From the NCBI RefSeq assembly GCF_965276875.1, contig NZ_OZ255701.1, forward strand, positions 620,001 through 684,000: a stretch of 64,000 bases of DNA, read 5' to 3'. This stretch comes from Lichenicoccus sp965276875 (lineage in GTDB: Bacteria > Pseudomonadota > Alphaproteobacteria > Acetobacterales > Acetobacteraceae). The position numbers were made by a program, and so were the translations under genes. Each line of letters begins with the position of its first letter. Position 1 is the stretch's first letter. The notes beneath the pieces are model-generated. The model had not been told where the DNA came from. It did no database searches and worked only from the letters and a program-made list of their open reading frames with translations. Shown here piece after piece: positions 50,858 through 59,785 of this stretch.

Positions 50858-51517
50858 TTACAAGCTCAACAAATGCCGCTGCTCGGCCTCGGTTAGGCCT
50901 GAACTCCTGACCGCCTCCTCGAAGCTCTGCTTGACGGCGTAGCCCGGCTTGGCGTCGGCCTTGAAGAACTGACGCGTCGCCATGGGTGCGCCACCAGCCA
51001 GGGCGAAATGCGCGACCACGACTTCCAGCGGTGCCCGAAGTTCGTCAGCAACGCGCTGCCGAAAGCCGTCCGACATCGTGTCGGTTTCAATCTGGCGGTC
51101 GCGCAGCTTGCCGACGAATACCGTGTTGGCCCCGAGCCTCCGGGCGACCCCCCGGAACTCGTCGCGGCTCAACGCGGCGAACGGATTAGCGGCAGTCTCA
51201 GCCGGGCGCGCCGATCCGCGCGTCGCAGACGCGGTACGGAATGCGTGCAGGCGATTGTGAAACCGGCTCACAGCGCGCGAGACGGCGGGGCTCACCTGCG
51301 CTGGCTCGAGCGCAGCCTCGGCCGCATCGGCTGCGGCGTCGCCACGCAGAGCGTCGAGCGCGAGTTCGATCGCGAACTCCGTCAGCTCGCTCGCATGTGA
51401 GGGATAGCGTCGAACGACGTCGTCGAGCAGCGCGGCGTCGGGCATGCGCTCGGCCATGGACAGGGCATAGAGCGCCTCGCGCAGAGGCGGGGCGCCGGCG
51501 GTCAGGATCGGGGTCAT
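50858..51517 (-). CDS. Unknown protein between sigma factor and protease-helicase
   Basis: 219 aa. Its ATG overlaps the sigma gene stop (ATGA), and its own stop is 3 nt before the helicase-fusion start. N-terminal helical part RMPDAALLDDVVRRYPSHAS then LTEFAIELALDAL has the look of anti-sigma or regulator N-termini. The C-terminal part has KLRDRQIETDTMSDGFRQRV, QFFKADAKPGYAVKQSFEEA and VRSSGLTEAEQRHLLSL, with the KADxKP motif I associate with partners of ImmA/IrrE proteins. I do not know a function; a substrate of the neighbouring ImmA/IrrE peptidase, or an anti-sigma factor, are the natural guesses. Confidence 0.6.
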   Translation of the reverse strand: MTPILTAGAPPLREALYALSMAERMPDAALLDDVVRRYPSHASELTEFAIELALDALRGDAAADAAEAALEPAQVSPAVSRAVSRFHNRLHAFRTASATRGSARPAETAANPFAALSRDEFRGVARRLGANTVFVGKLRDRQIETDTMSDGFRQRVADELRAPLEVVVAHFALAGGAPMATRQFFKADAKPGYAVKQSFEEAVRSSGLTEAEQRHLLSL

Positions 51518-52290
51518 GCGTCCTCCTTGAAACGGGCCAGCTTCTCAGCCGCCCGCGATAGGCGATTGCGGATGGTCCGCCCGGTGCAGTCGCAGAGCGT
51601 CGCCGCCGTCACCTTGTCCGGCTTGTCCGACTCCTCGTCGTAACCAAGGACATGGACAAGGATGACGGCCTTCCGCTCGTCGGTTGGCAGGGCGTTGATC
51701 GCTTCCCAAAGGTCGTTCAGGAAAAGCGTGCTCTGCTGTGTCGCAGGCGTCTTGAATGCCTCCGACAGTCGCGCAAAAGCGTCTTCGTCGGCTTCCGGAC
51801 CAACGACATCCGTCTCATCGGGCAAGGCGAATGCTCGATTGGTTGCACGGAGCTCTCGCCTGAGCGTGTCGATCCGCAAGGTCCGAAAGGCGTGATTGAA
51901 GCGGCATTCATAATAGTCGAGCGTGTCGGGATCCTGCCCCGTGCCATCGGCGATCAGCAGCTCGCAGAACTCTGAGAGAACCTCCTCACGAAGCGCCGCA
52001 GCATTCGGCAGTTGCTCCGAGACCTTTGCCTTCAGGATCGCCTCGCAGCGGCCGAGTAGGATCGGCAGAACCGTGTCGCGTCGTCGATCGTCGCCGGCCC
52101 GGTGCGCCTCGCGGATAAGGTGAATGAGGCACTCCGATCGGAGATAGTCGGGTGCGCCCCTGTCGGTGACCAGGAGGCGGCGCGGCAGGAAGGTGGGATC
52201 GGAGTGGAGCGCGTCATCGATATTTGTCTCGACGACCGGAGGACGCGCGTAGCGGACCCCGTCCCTTTGCTTGGTCAACGGTCGAGCCAT
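51514..52290 (-). CDS. ECF-like sigma-70 family protein
   Basis: 258 aa. Region 2-like segment around ILKAKVSEQLPNAAALREEV and FNHAFRTLRIDTLRRELRA; region 4 with a helix-turn-helix about 200-250: INALPTDERKAVILVHVLGY, then TAATLCDCTGRTIRNRLSRA. The region 2 is divergent, so it could be a phage- or island-specific sigma or only a sigma-derived regulator. First gene of a three-gene operon. GAGGGG is close to its ATG. Confidence 0.75.
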   Translation of the reverse strand: MARPLTKQRDGVRYARPPVVETNIDDALHSDPTFLPRRLLVTDRGAPDYLRSECLIHLIREAHRAGDDRRRDTVLPILLGRCEAILKAKVSEQLPNAAALREEVLSEFCELLIADGTGQDPDTLDYYECRFNHAFRTLRIDTLRRELRATNRAFALPDETDVVGPEADEDAFARLSEAFKTPATQQSTLFLNDLWEAINALPTDERKAVILVHVLGYDEESDKPDKVTAATLCDCTGRTIRNRLSRAAEKLARFKEDA

Positions 52291-52556
52291 CTCACCCCTC
52301 GCCTTGCGCCGTAGCGGTCAAAAATCATCGCTCGATCCGCCCTTCACTGCTTGATCGCCATACGGTGAGGGTACCCGGAAAGCGAGACGACGCTTCAGTA
52401 CGTCTTCTTGTCGGAGGCCGAGGTGACGACGAGAGGGGTTAGGCAACGCCCCAAAACAGTGTCCAGCCGCAGCTTGGCCGCTGGGCTCGTAAGCAGAGAT
52501 TAAGGCCGCGGGACTACAGACGAGCAGTGCCAGATTGAAGCGCCTATACATAGTTT
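52291..52556. other. Upstream region of the sigma-factor operon
   Basis: 266 nt between the restriction-modification stop (52557) and the sigma-factor ATG (52290), both genes on the minus strand. No gene is supportable. It should contain the promoter of the sigma/219-aa/helicase operon; I see no clear -35/-10 pair. Confidence 0.4.
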
Positions 52557-55500
52557 TTAGTATCGGATCCCAAGTTCCTCCGCAGTGAACCCTGAAGTCG
52601 CCGCTTCTTGGTACAAACTGTCTAGGGTTGGGCCAAGGGCAAGGAGTGCAGCGACTCGCTGGATCATCTGCCGGAGCCACCGTCGCTCGCCCTCGGTCAA
52701 CGGCTTGCCGTCGCGTCGATCGGCCTGGCGGTAGCCGAGCCATTTCTTTAGAACCGGATACCCGCCGAGCTGGTAGGTCCACACCGCTTCGGGAACGTGC
52801 GCAAAATGGGCTTGCGCGTTCAGAAACAGATCGCCCGTTCGTTCGCCCCAAGCGGCATCCCACATTGGGGCCGGCAATTCCGTCTCAAGAAACGGGCGCG
52901 GCGTCCACTTACCTTTACCGCCGCCCCAGTAGGTGAAGGTCAGCTTCAGATCGTCGGCCGAGACATTGGCTCCGTCCAAGCGACGAAGCTGGCCAAGTAA
53001 TTTGGCGCGCTCGGGGGTGAGCACCGCCTCTACCACTTCGCGCGCGTCGCGGTCGGCGTCGAGCAAGCGGGCAACCTGTTCGCCGACGTCGACAAGCCTG
53101 CCGAGCAAATCGGCGTCCTTGGTTATCGGCAAATGAGCCCAGTCGCTCGACAGCGCACTCTTATGCTCGGACTGGTAGCTTGGGGCATGAAGCGTCGCGA
53201 AGGCGACGCGGAACAGCTTGCCGACGAAGGCGCGCGCGTGATCCTCTCTACGCTCGCCTGCGAGCCCGAAGTGGTCGCGCAGCACGCGCCACGCCGGCTC
53301 GGCAATATTGGCATCACGATGGGCCAGCAGGTCGTCACTGACGGTCTCTCGAGGAAAGACAACTGACCCGCGTTCGTGGACATGCAAGTTTACGAGGGTG
53401 GTGCCGAACAATGGCCAAGCCTCGGACTCTTTGCGAGGTTCCGGAACCGTTATTAACCACTCGTTGTCTGATAGATTTCGGGAGAACTCAGGTCTGGCCT
53501 CGTTCAGCCATTTATGGTCATCGACGTAATAGATGGATCGCTGATCGAACGGGAACGCAAGGAATGCCTTTATGCTTTCCGACTTGAAATGACCCTCGTG
53601 CTTCATGACGCTCCAAGCGCGCTCCGGCTTATAGCGTGCCTTTGGTGCCGCTATTTCGGGAACGCTTAGAGCAGCAACGGCGAACGATTGGGCAGAAAAG
53701 TATTTCTTTAGGCGGGTCGCCAATGTTGCGGCGCTGGCGTCGATCACTCCGCCTTCAACGCCCCGGTTGTGGTTCACACCTTGGAACTTGGTGGGGAACA
53801 CCTCGTCCAATGCAGGCCAGGCCTCGAAGCCGCCTTCCATAACGCGCGGCGACAAGCGCCAGCGACCTTCCGCGCTCGGCATGATGTCTTCGTAAGTTGG
53901 CGCTATGTCGGCTGTGCTGGCATTCCCGTTGGGGAGGCTCGCGATTAGCGCCTGGCGCTTCCAAGCCGCCGTGCCCCAGAAGTCGCGATACCGGACGGCC
54001 GTCGTAGTCGGTGCAGTCGCCTCTCCCGCACGCTTAATCCACGTGACGATTGCGGTACCCGGCTGAATCCCACGTGGATCCATCTCGGTTGTGAAAGCAC
54101 TATCATCGCGGGAGCCCGCGCCGGGGAGGCCCTTGGGGATCATCTTGCCCGTGCGATATTTATCGCCGTTGAGATTATCCACCCAGACCGCATCGAAACT
54201 CGAGAGCAGAGATCGCCGCATCAAGGGGTGGGAACGGCCGGTCAGGTACGACGAGTTCGAAATGTAGGAGACGACGCCGTATTCGGCGGCGAGGCCAATG
54301 CGTTCTTCGGCGAGCCTGATGAAGCGAATGTATAGATCATCCAGCAGTTGCTTCTTGACCCCGAATTCCTCGTATACCCGGCTGCTACCGCGCTGTTTCA
54401 TCAACGGACGACCAAATCCATCCATTTTGACCGTGCCATCCTTGTTCGTTTGCTCAACGAGTTTGATGCCCTTGTAGTGGGCAACCAGCTCGGCTTCCTC
54501 GGCCTGGGCTGCCCCGGTGAAACGGTCATAAGGCGGATTGCCCAAGACGACGATGATCCGTGCATCACGCTTCACTTGCTGCGAAGCGTCGAACTCTTCG
54601 CGCATTTCGGGGAAGTTGAGCTTTACATCGCCTTGCTCATGCCAGCCCGACAGCGCGTTCGTCAGGAAGACTGCGAGCCGCCGATCCGGATCGGGCTTAG
54701 CGCCAAGCTGCTCAAGAAGCAGGTAGAGCTGAAGCTGGGCGATCGCGAACGGCGCGGTCAGAATCTCGAAGCCGATCACCCGATCCTGAAAGGCGGTCGT
54801 CAGCTCCAGGCCGACGGTCGTCGCGTCCCCCTCGGCAATCAGCTCCTCGGCGATGCAGCGCGCGACTTCCAGGAGGTAGGCACCTGTCCCGCAGCACGGG
54901 TCCAGGACGATCACATCGGGATTGGCGAGCCCGCGCGGGCGACCAAGCTCGGCTTTCAGCAGATAATGAACCCGACGCACTTGGTAGCGAACGATCTCGG
55001 GCGGCGTGTACCACACGCCCAAATCCTCCCGCAGCTTTGGGTCAAACGCTTCGAGGAAGGGTTCGTAGAAATAGGTAATCGCTGCAATCGAGCTTTCGCC
55101 ATCGATGGTCGGAAACGTCATCCGCCCGCGAAACAGTGGTCGGTCAACGCGATTGAGCGTAGCGATGGCGCGGGCAAGATGCGGCTCCAGCCCGAGGTGC
55201 TTCATGCGCGATGGGTGACGGATGTCGTGCAGCAGCGCGTCCAGGAAGGGGATCGGTAGAAAGCTGTGGGCGTCGTCGATGTCGAACGATGCGTCTGCTT
55301 TGGCCTTCTTATCCCAGAGGATCCATGCCGCGAAAAGCGCATAGAAGACGGACTGCACGAGCGATGAGCGGAAGAAGCGTGCGCCCTTCTCGTCGTCGAC
55401 ATCGAAGGCCAAACCAAGCGCCTGGCGATAGTCATCGAGCAACGGCTTGAGGGGTTTCAGATCATCCGGCAGCACGTCCTTCGCATCGCGCGCCTGGCGC

Positions 55501-56087
55501 GCGAGGATCTTCGCCAGATCGGCAGGCGCCCCGATGCGCGCCAAATCGGTCACCGCGCGGGTGACTATGTCGATAAGCGCGACGATCGCTTCGGCATCTA
55601 CCTTCGGCTTTGCACCGCCACTGACGGCAGACCACAGATCGACGGTCTTCTGCAGCAAGCGCTTCTCTGGCGGTACAGGTGTCACCCCGTCCCTTAGGTA
55701 GGTCGGATCGCAAACAAGCAGGCCGAATCCACGCACGTTGCACAGAAGCACGACGCCGGTTTGTGCGAGGTATCGTCCGATCTGATCCTTCTGCTCGGTC
55801 GAGACGGCGAGGTCGTCCAAGCCGGTGCTGGCGCGCTTGACCTCGCCGTATACCCCCACAAACAATGCGCCGTCCCCGAGCACGAAGTCCGGCATATCGT
55901 GGCTGGTCTTGCCCTTTTCAGACGTTCCAGTGCGCACGTCGAAAGGCAGCTTTTCGGCTTTGAGCACGGCCGTCAGCAGTGTTCGAACGTCCGGATAGAA
56001 CGTCGTCTCGGTTGAAGTCGGAAGCGCCTCCAACGCTCGGGTGTCCGAACAGTAGGTTGCGAGCGCTTCACTCAAGGGAGCGGCCAA
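52557..56087 (-). CDS. ISP/IIG-like restriction-modification protein
   Basis: 1176 aa from TTG 56087, with GGGGAG 9 nt upstream. N-terminal nuclease-like site: Asp67 in MPDFVLGDG and E82-x-K84 in YGEVKRAS (PD-(D/E)XK). Then an N6-adenine methyltransferase: SAM motif I VLDPCCGTGAYL (Asp396) and catalytic NPPY at 517-520 in VVLGNPPYDRF. The C-terminal 450 residues (about 720-1176) resemble the target-recognition part of type ISP/IIG enzymes. No helicase motor is visible, unlike classic ISP proteins. Protects by methylating and cutting the same site. One nt after the recombinase stop. Confidence 0.82.
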   Translation of the reverse strand: MAAPLSEALATYCSDTRALEALPTSTETTFYPDVRTLLTAVLKAEKLPFDVRTGTSEKGKTSHDMPDFVLGDGALFVGVYGEVKRASTGLDDLAVSTEQKDQIGRYLAQTGVVLLCNVRGFGLLVCDPTYLRDGVTPVPPEKRLLQKTVDLWSAVSGGAKPKVDAEAIVALIDIVTRAVTDLARIGAPADLAKILARQARDAKDVLPDDLKPLKPLLDDYRQALGLAFDVDDEKGARFFRSSLVQSVFYALFAAWILWDKKAKADASFDIDDAHSFLPIPFLDALLHDIRHPSRMKHLGLEPHLARAIATLNRVDRPLFRGRMTFPTIDGESSIAAITYFYEPFLEAFDPKLREDLGVWYTPPEIVRYQVRRVHYLLKAELGRPRGLANPDVIVLDPCCGTGAYLLEVARCIAEELIAEGDATTVGLELTTAFQDRVIGFEILTAPFAIAQLQLYLLLEQLGAKPDPDRRLAVFLTNALSGWHEQGDVKLNFPEMREEFDASQQVKRDARIIVVLGNPPYDRFTGAAQAEEAELVAHYKGIKLVEQTNKDGTVKMDGFGRPLMKQRGSSRVYEEFGVKKQLLDDLYIRFIRLAEERIGLAAEYGVVSYISNSSYLTGRSHPLMRRSLLSSFDAVWVDNLNGDKYRTGKMIPKGLPGAGSRDDSAFTTEMDPRGIQPGTAIVTWIKRAGEATAPTTTAVRYRDFWGTAAWKRQALIASLPNGNASTADIAPTYEDIMPSAEGRWRLSPRVMEGGFEAWPALDEVFPTKFQGVNHNRGVEGGVIDASAATLATRLKKYFSAQSFAVAALSVPEIAAPKARYKPERAWSVMKHEGHFKSESIKAFLAFPFDQRSIYYVDDHKWLNEARPEFSRNLSDNEWLITVPEPRKESEAWPLFGTTLVNLHVHERGSVVFPRETVSDDLLAHRDANIAEPAWRVLRDHFGLAGERREDHARAFVGKLFRVAFATLHAPSYQSEHKSALSSDWAHLPITKDADLLGRLVDVGEQVARLLDADRDAREVVEAVLTPERAKLLGQLRRLDGANVSADDLKLTFTYWGGGKGKWTPRPFLETELPAPMWDAAWGERTGDLFLNAQAHFAHVPEAVWTYQLGGYPVLKKWLGYRQADRRDGKPLTEGERRWLRQMIQRVAALLALGPTLDSLYQEAATSGFTAEELGIRY

Positions 56088-56088
56088 T

Positions 56089-56706
56089 TTACTTTTCTCC
56101 CCTGGCGGCTAACGCCGCCGTTTTATTTCGAGCACTTACAGCACTCTGCCTGATAGTTTCCGCTGAAAGCGCCTTGTGCAAAGTCGAACGGTGAACTCCA
56201 AGCGTTCGTGCGATTTCGGAAACGGTCGACTCCGAGTCCTTCAGCAGGCGTTGGGCCATCCGAAGGCGCTCCGCGTTGAGCTTCGCTGGTCGGCCGCCCT
56301 TGCGCCCTCGCGCCCTCGCAGCCGCCAAGCCCGCCTTCGTGCGCTCACGGATGAGCTCGCGCTCGAATTCGGCGAGCGCGCCGAACAAGTGAAAGATCAG
56401 CCGACCGTTGGGCGTTGTCGTGTCGAGATGCTCGGTCAGGCTGCGGAACCCGACCCCGGACGTTTCGAGCGACCTCACGGTCTCGATGAGATGGGGAAGT
56501 GATCGCCCCAACCGATCCAGCCTCCAGACCACCAGCGTGTCGCCCTGCCGCGCATGGCTGATGGCGTCTCGCAGAGCGGGGCGATCGGCCGATGCACCCG
56601 ATGCGCGATCTGAGAACGTCCGCTCGCAGCCCGCCGCCTTCAATGCGTCAAGCTGGAGAGCGTCCGTCTGATCGTCGGTAGAGACTCGTGCATAGCCAAG
56701 AAGCAT
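56089..56706 (-). CDS. Serine recombinase (resolvase/invertase)
   Basis: 205 aa. Catalytic Ser9 in LGYARVSTDDQ, then Arg-rich active-site segments (WRLDRLGRSLPHL, LIRERTKAGLAAARARGRKG), and a C-terminal Hin-like helix-turn-helix (TVSEIARTLGVHRSTLHKAL). Resolves cointegrates or inverts DNA. Neighbouring ISP/IIG gene starts 1 nt after its stop. A transposon origin is likely, but no transposase is next to it. Confidence 0.93.
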   Translation of the reverse strand: MLLGYARVSTDDQTDALQLDALKAAGCERTFSDRASGASADRPALRDAISHARQGDTLVVWRLDRLGRSLPHLIETVRSLETSGVGFRSLTEHLDTTTPNGRLIFHLFGALAEFERELIRERTKAGLAAARARGRKGGRPAKLNAERLRMAQRLLKDSESTVSEIARTLGVHRSTLHKALSAETIRQSAVSARNKTAALAARGEK

Positions 56707-57054
56707 GTCGCGGAACTAACACGAGCTGCGATTCCTCGACACAGATTTTGCGACGGCTTTATCTACGCTCCGGCGCACTGAGATGAGCCCAAATGGCGTC
56801 TGTCGCGAAAACCCTCGTTTACCCGTCAGCCGCATCGCTCACACGAAGCGCGGTGTCGGTTTTCAAAGTCGATGTCAGCTGCGTGTCAAAGCCAGTGTCA
56901 GCGAACGTCGTCAGTTGGTTGGCTTCCCGTCCGACCGGTTGTGGGAGCGCAGCCTGGTAAAGCGGACATTTGCTTGGGCGATGCTCATCGACGGCTACGC
57001 TCCCACTTTTCGCCCTTTGGCTAGTACGACTTGAGCTGATCCAGGAATCCGGGA
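56707..57054. other. Spacer beside recombinase, possible res site
   Basis: No gene supportable. It contains a 17-nt direct repeat with three mismatches (TCAAAGTCGATGTCAGC at 56863-56879; TCAAAGCCAGTGTCAGC at 56886-56902) spaced 23 nt start to start, and several GTCAG/TGTC motifs, which could be recombinase subsites. Upstream location fits a res region. Confidence 0.35.
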
Positions 57055-57189
57055 GCGTCGCTCAACGCCATTGCGAAAGCGGCCGGCGTGGGCGGTACGC
57101 TTTACCCTCACTTCCCGAGCCGCGAGGCTCTGCTCGTGGGCGTCTATCGCGAGAAGGCCGATGCGCTGGTGGCGCGCGCACCGACCTGA
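57055..57189 (+). pseudogene. TetR helix-turn-helix remnant
   Basis: A 44-codon frame reads ASLNAIAKAAGVGGTLYPHF then PSREALLVGVYREKADALVA and stops at TGA 57187-57189. This is the recognition helix region of a TetR regulator; one residue is missing in GVG(P)GTLYxHF and both the N-terminal helix and the ligand domain are gone. A relic. Confidence 0.65.
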
Positions 57190-57313
57190 AAGGTCGAGTT
57201 CCTGACACGTCGGTGCCGATGCCGCGCGGAAGGTCGCCGGGAAACAGGTGCGGGCCGGCCGGAAGTGTCAGAGCGGACCGGTCCGGAATCGAATGCAATC
57301 AAATTTAATTTTA

Positions 57314-57328
57314 TGAAGGCATCCTTCA
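57314..57328. promoter_or_regulatory. Palindrome upstream of MarR gene
   Basis: TGAAGG-CAT-CCTTCA in an AT-rich stretch just before the MarR gene. Downstream lie TTGTCT and TATTAC, a plausible but imperfect -35/-10 pair. A likely autoregulatory operator. Confidence 0.4.
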
Positions 57329-57359
57329 CAGGTTGTCTTGGTGTTATTACCTCTCTGTC

Positions 57360-57812
57360 ATGTTAAGTTCCCGTAACGAGTCCGAGCACATGGACGCGGA
57401 TGCGCTCGCCGCGAAGCTGCGCTCGGTGTTGAGCAAGCTCAGGCGTCGTTTGCGCGAACAGGCCAACCCGACCGAGCTGACGCCTTCGCAGGTCGCGGCG
57501 CTCTCCCGTCTCGACCGGGATGGTCCTCTCACCACGAGCGCACTGGCCCGAGCCGAAGGGGTGAGATCGCAATCGATGGGCGCCACCGTGGCCGTGTTGC
57601 AGACTGCCGGTCTCGTCAGCGGCGAGCCCGATCCGGCCGATCGTCGTCAGACGCTCCTGTCGCTCACGCCGGCCTGCCGCGACCGGGTGACCGTCGACCG
57701 CGCGGCGCGGCAGGACTGGCTCGTCCGCATCATCGACCGGGAGCTGGCGCCCGACGAACTGCGCCGGCTCGCCAGCGCCCTCACCCTGCTCAGGCGCATT
57801 GCAGACGCCTGA
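57360..57812 (+). CDS. MarR family regulator
   Basis: 150 aa from ATG 57360 (an ATG at 57390 is an alternative; neither has a strong ribosome site). Winged helix at about residues 40-105: LTPSQVAALSRLDRDGPLTT, LARAEGVRSQSMGATVAVLQ, then wing EPDPADRRQTLLSLTPA. It is 26 nt before an isochorismatase-like gene and the MFS gene, so probably represses an efflux/detoxification operon in response to a ligand. Confidence 0.88.
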   Translation: MLSSRNESEHMDADALAAKLRSVLSKLRRRLREQANPTELTPSQVAALSRLDRDGPLTTSALARAEGVRSQSMGATVAVLQTAGLVSGEPDPADRRQTLLSLTPACRDRVTVDRAARQDWLVRIIDRELAPDELRRLASALTLLRRIADA

Positions 57813-57838
57813 CCCTCGCACCTTTTCGGGAGAAACCG

Positions 57839-58402
57839 ATGTCCATAGCCACGCTTGATCCGACCACTGCGCTCGTCATCATCGACCTGCAGAAGGGGAT
57901 CGCCGCCTATCCAACCATTCAGCCGCTCGCCGAGGTGGTCGGCCACGCCGCCGACCTCGCCCGCGCCTTTCGCGAGCAGGGTCTGCCCGTCGTGCTGGTC
58001 AACGTCGCCGGCGGTGCGCCGGGGCGCACCGAACAGGCGCGCCGCACGGGCGAGCTGCCGCCCGAGGCGCTCGATCTTCTCCCGGAACTCTGCCAGGATC
58101 CGCAAGACATCGTAATCACCAAGCGTAGCTGGGGGGCGTTCACCAGCACCGGGCTGGAGCAGGAGCTGCGACGTCGCGGCGTGACGCAGATCGTCCTCGC
58201 CGGCGTCTCCACGAGCATCGGCGTCGATACGACCGCGCGTCAGGCGTTCGATCTGGGCTTCAACGTCACGCTGGCCGTGGACGCGATGACCGATACGAGC
58301 GCGGAGGCGCATACCAACAGTGTCGACCGCATCTTTCCTCGGCTCGGCGAGACGGGCACGGTCGCAGAAATCGTCGCGCTGCTGGACCGCGCCGGCGCAT
58401 GA
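57839..58402 (+). CDS. Isochorismatase-family hydrolase lacking the catalytic Cys
   Basis: 187 aa. Asp in TALVIIDLQKGI and Lys in VITKRSWGAFTSTGLEQ of the catalytic triad are present. The usual Cys is replaced: VLAGVSTSIGVDTTARQAF has Gly where Cys-hydrolases have GVxTxxCV. This subgroup is widespread and may act like true isochorismatases or not be enzymes in the usual sense. Operon with MarR upstream and MFS downstream (ATGA overlap). A frameshifted relative lies at 59786-60111. Confidence 0.85.
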   Translation: MSIATLDPTTALVIIDLQKGIAAYPTIQPLAEVVGHAADLARAFREQGLPVVLVNVAGGAPGRTEQARRTGELPPEALDLLPELCQDPQDIVITKRSWGAFTSTGLEQELRRRGVTQIVLAGVSTSIGVDTTARQAFDLGFNVTLAVDAMTDTSAEAHTNSVDRIFPRLGETGTVAEIVALLDRAGA

Positions 58403-59670
58403 CAGACGCAAGCAGCGGCGCGCTTCGATCGCTTCGCAACTACAATTTCCGGCTCTGGTCGGCCGGCTCGCTGACATCGAACGTCGGTGCCTGGATGCAG
58501 CGCACCGCGCAGGACTGGCTGGTGCTGACCGAGCTCACCCGGCACGATGCGTCGGCGGTGGGGCTGGTGGTGGCCTGCCAGTTCGGTCCGCAGGTTCTGC
58601 TGCTGCCCTGGACCGGCTCGGCCGCAGATTACATCGACCGTCGCAAGCTGCTGCTCGCGACGCAGGCCGCGATGGGTCTGCTCGCGCTCGGCCTCGCGAT
58701 CCTGACGATCGGCGGTTGGGTGCGCACTTGGCATGTGTATGTGTTCGCCCTTCTGCTCGGCTGCGCGAGCGCGTTCGATGCACCGGCCCGCCAGACCTTC
58801 GTCGCCGACCTGGTGGGCGACGACGACCTCGCCAATGCGGTCGCGATCAACTCGACCTCGGCCAACCTCGCACGGCTGGTCGGCCCGGCGATCGCCGGAC
58901 TGCTGATCGCGGGCATCGGCTCGGGTTGGGTGTTTGCGATCAACGCCGCTTCGTTCGTGGCCGTGCTCCTGTCGCTGGCGCTGATGCGGACCCGCGACCT
59001 CGTCGCGCGCGACCGGCCGGAGCGGAAAAGCGGGAGCTTCGTCGAAGGGCTCCGTTACGTCCGCGGCCGGCGTGATCTGATCGTGCTGCTCGCGATGCTG
59101 CTGGTGTTCGGCGCGCTAGGCATGAATTTTCCGATCTTCATCTCGACGATGGCCGCCTCGACGTTCCACCTCCAGGCGCGCGGGTTCGGGCTGCTCACCT
59201 CGGCGATGGCGATCGGATCGATCGCGGGGGCGCTGCTCGCCGCGCGACGCCGCCGCCCCACCACCGCCCTCATCATTGGTGGCGCGCTCGTCTTCGGCTG
59301 CGCCTACGCCACCGGGGCCGTGCTGCCGACGCCCCTGCTGTTCGGCGCGGCGCTGGCCGTAGTCGGAGCCGCGTCGCAGACGGTCACCACATCGACGACC
59401 AGTCTGGTCCAGCTTTCGACGGAACCGCAGATGCGAGGGCGCGTCATGGCCCTGCTGCTCACGATCGTCCTCGGCGGACAGCCGGTCGGCGCGCCGTTGG
59501 TCGGCTGGATCGCAAACCAGTTTGGTCCCCGCTGGGGCGTAGCGGTCGGCGCCGCAGCCGGCTTCATCACGGCAGCGATTGGTTGCGCGTATTTGGCGCT
59601 GCGCCGACGCGATCGCCCAGACGAGACCATCTCCTCCGAGGACGCCCCCGTCGGTACTGATCAAGTATAA
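58399..59670 (+). CDS. MFS transporter (DHA3/EntS-like)
   Basis: 423 aa with 12 membrane segments. LRNYNFRLWSAGSLTSNVGAW is the typical N-terminus of the DHA3 group; GSAADYIDRRKLLLATQ is motif A; LVGDDDLANAVAINSTSANLARLVGP follows TM5. Its ATG overlaps the isochorismatase-like stop. Likely exports a toxic or signalling compound under the MarR regulator. Confidence 0.88.
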   Translation: MTDASSGALRSLRNYNFRLWSAGSLTSNVGAWMQRTAQDWLVLTELTRHDASAVGLVVACQFGPQVLLLPWTGSAADYIDRRKLLLATQAAMGLLALGLAILTIGGWVRTWHVYVFALLLGCASAFDAPARQTFVADLVGDDDLANAVAINSTSANLARLVGPAIAGLLIAGIGSGWVFAINAASFVAVLLSLALMRTRDLVARDRPERKSGSFVEGLRYVRGRRDLIVLLAMLLVFGALGMNFPIFISTMAASTFHLQARGFGLLTSAMAIGSIAGALLAARRRRPTTALIIGGALVFGCAYATGAVLPTPLLFGAALAVVGAASQTVTTSTTSLVQLSTEPQMRGRVMALLLTIVLGGQPVGAPLVGWIANQFGPRWGVAVGAAAGFITAAIGCAYLALRRRDRPDETISSEDAPVGTDQV

Positions 59671-59785
59671 GAATGTAGATCTTGCTACGTTGATCCAGAA
59701 GTGCTGGCCCTTAGCAAATGTTATCGGCGAGTCCGTAGGAGCTTTTATCACCAAAGCCGTCATCTTCATCAGCGGGAGTTAAGTG

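Noticed and set aside
52557..56087. DISARM or BREX methyltransferase
   Set aside because: No drmA/B/C, pglZ or brxC/L genes are near; the protein carries its own nuclease-like and recognition parts.
56783..57034. 83-codon frame upstream of the TetR remnant
   Set aside because: No ribosome site or domain, and it overlaps repeats that look like recombinase subsites.
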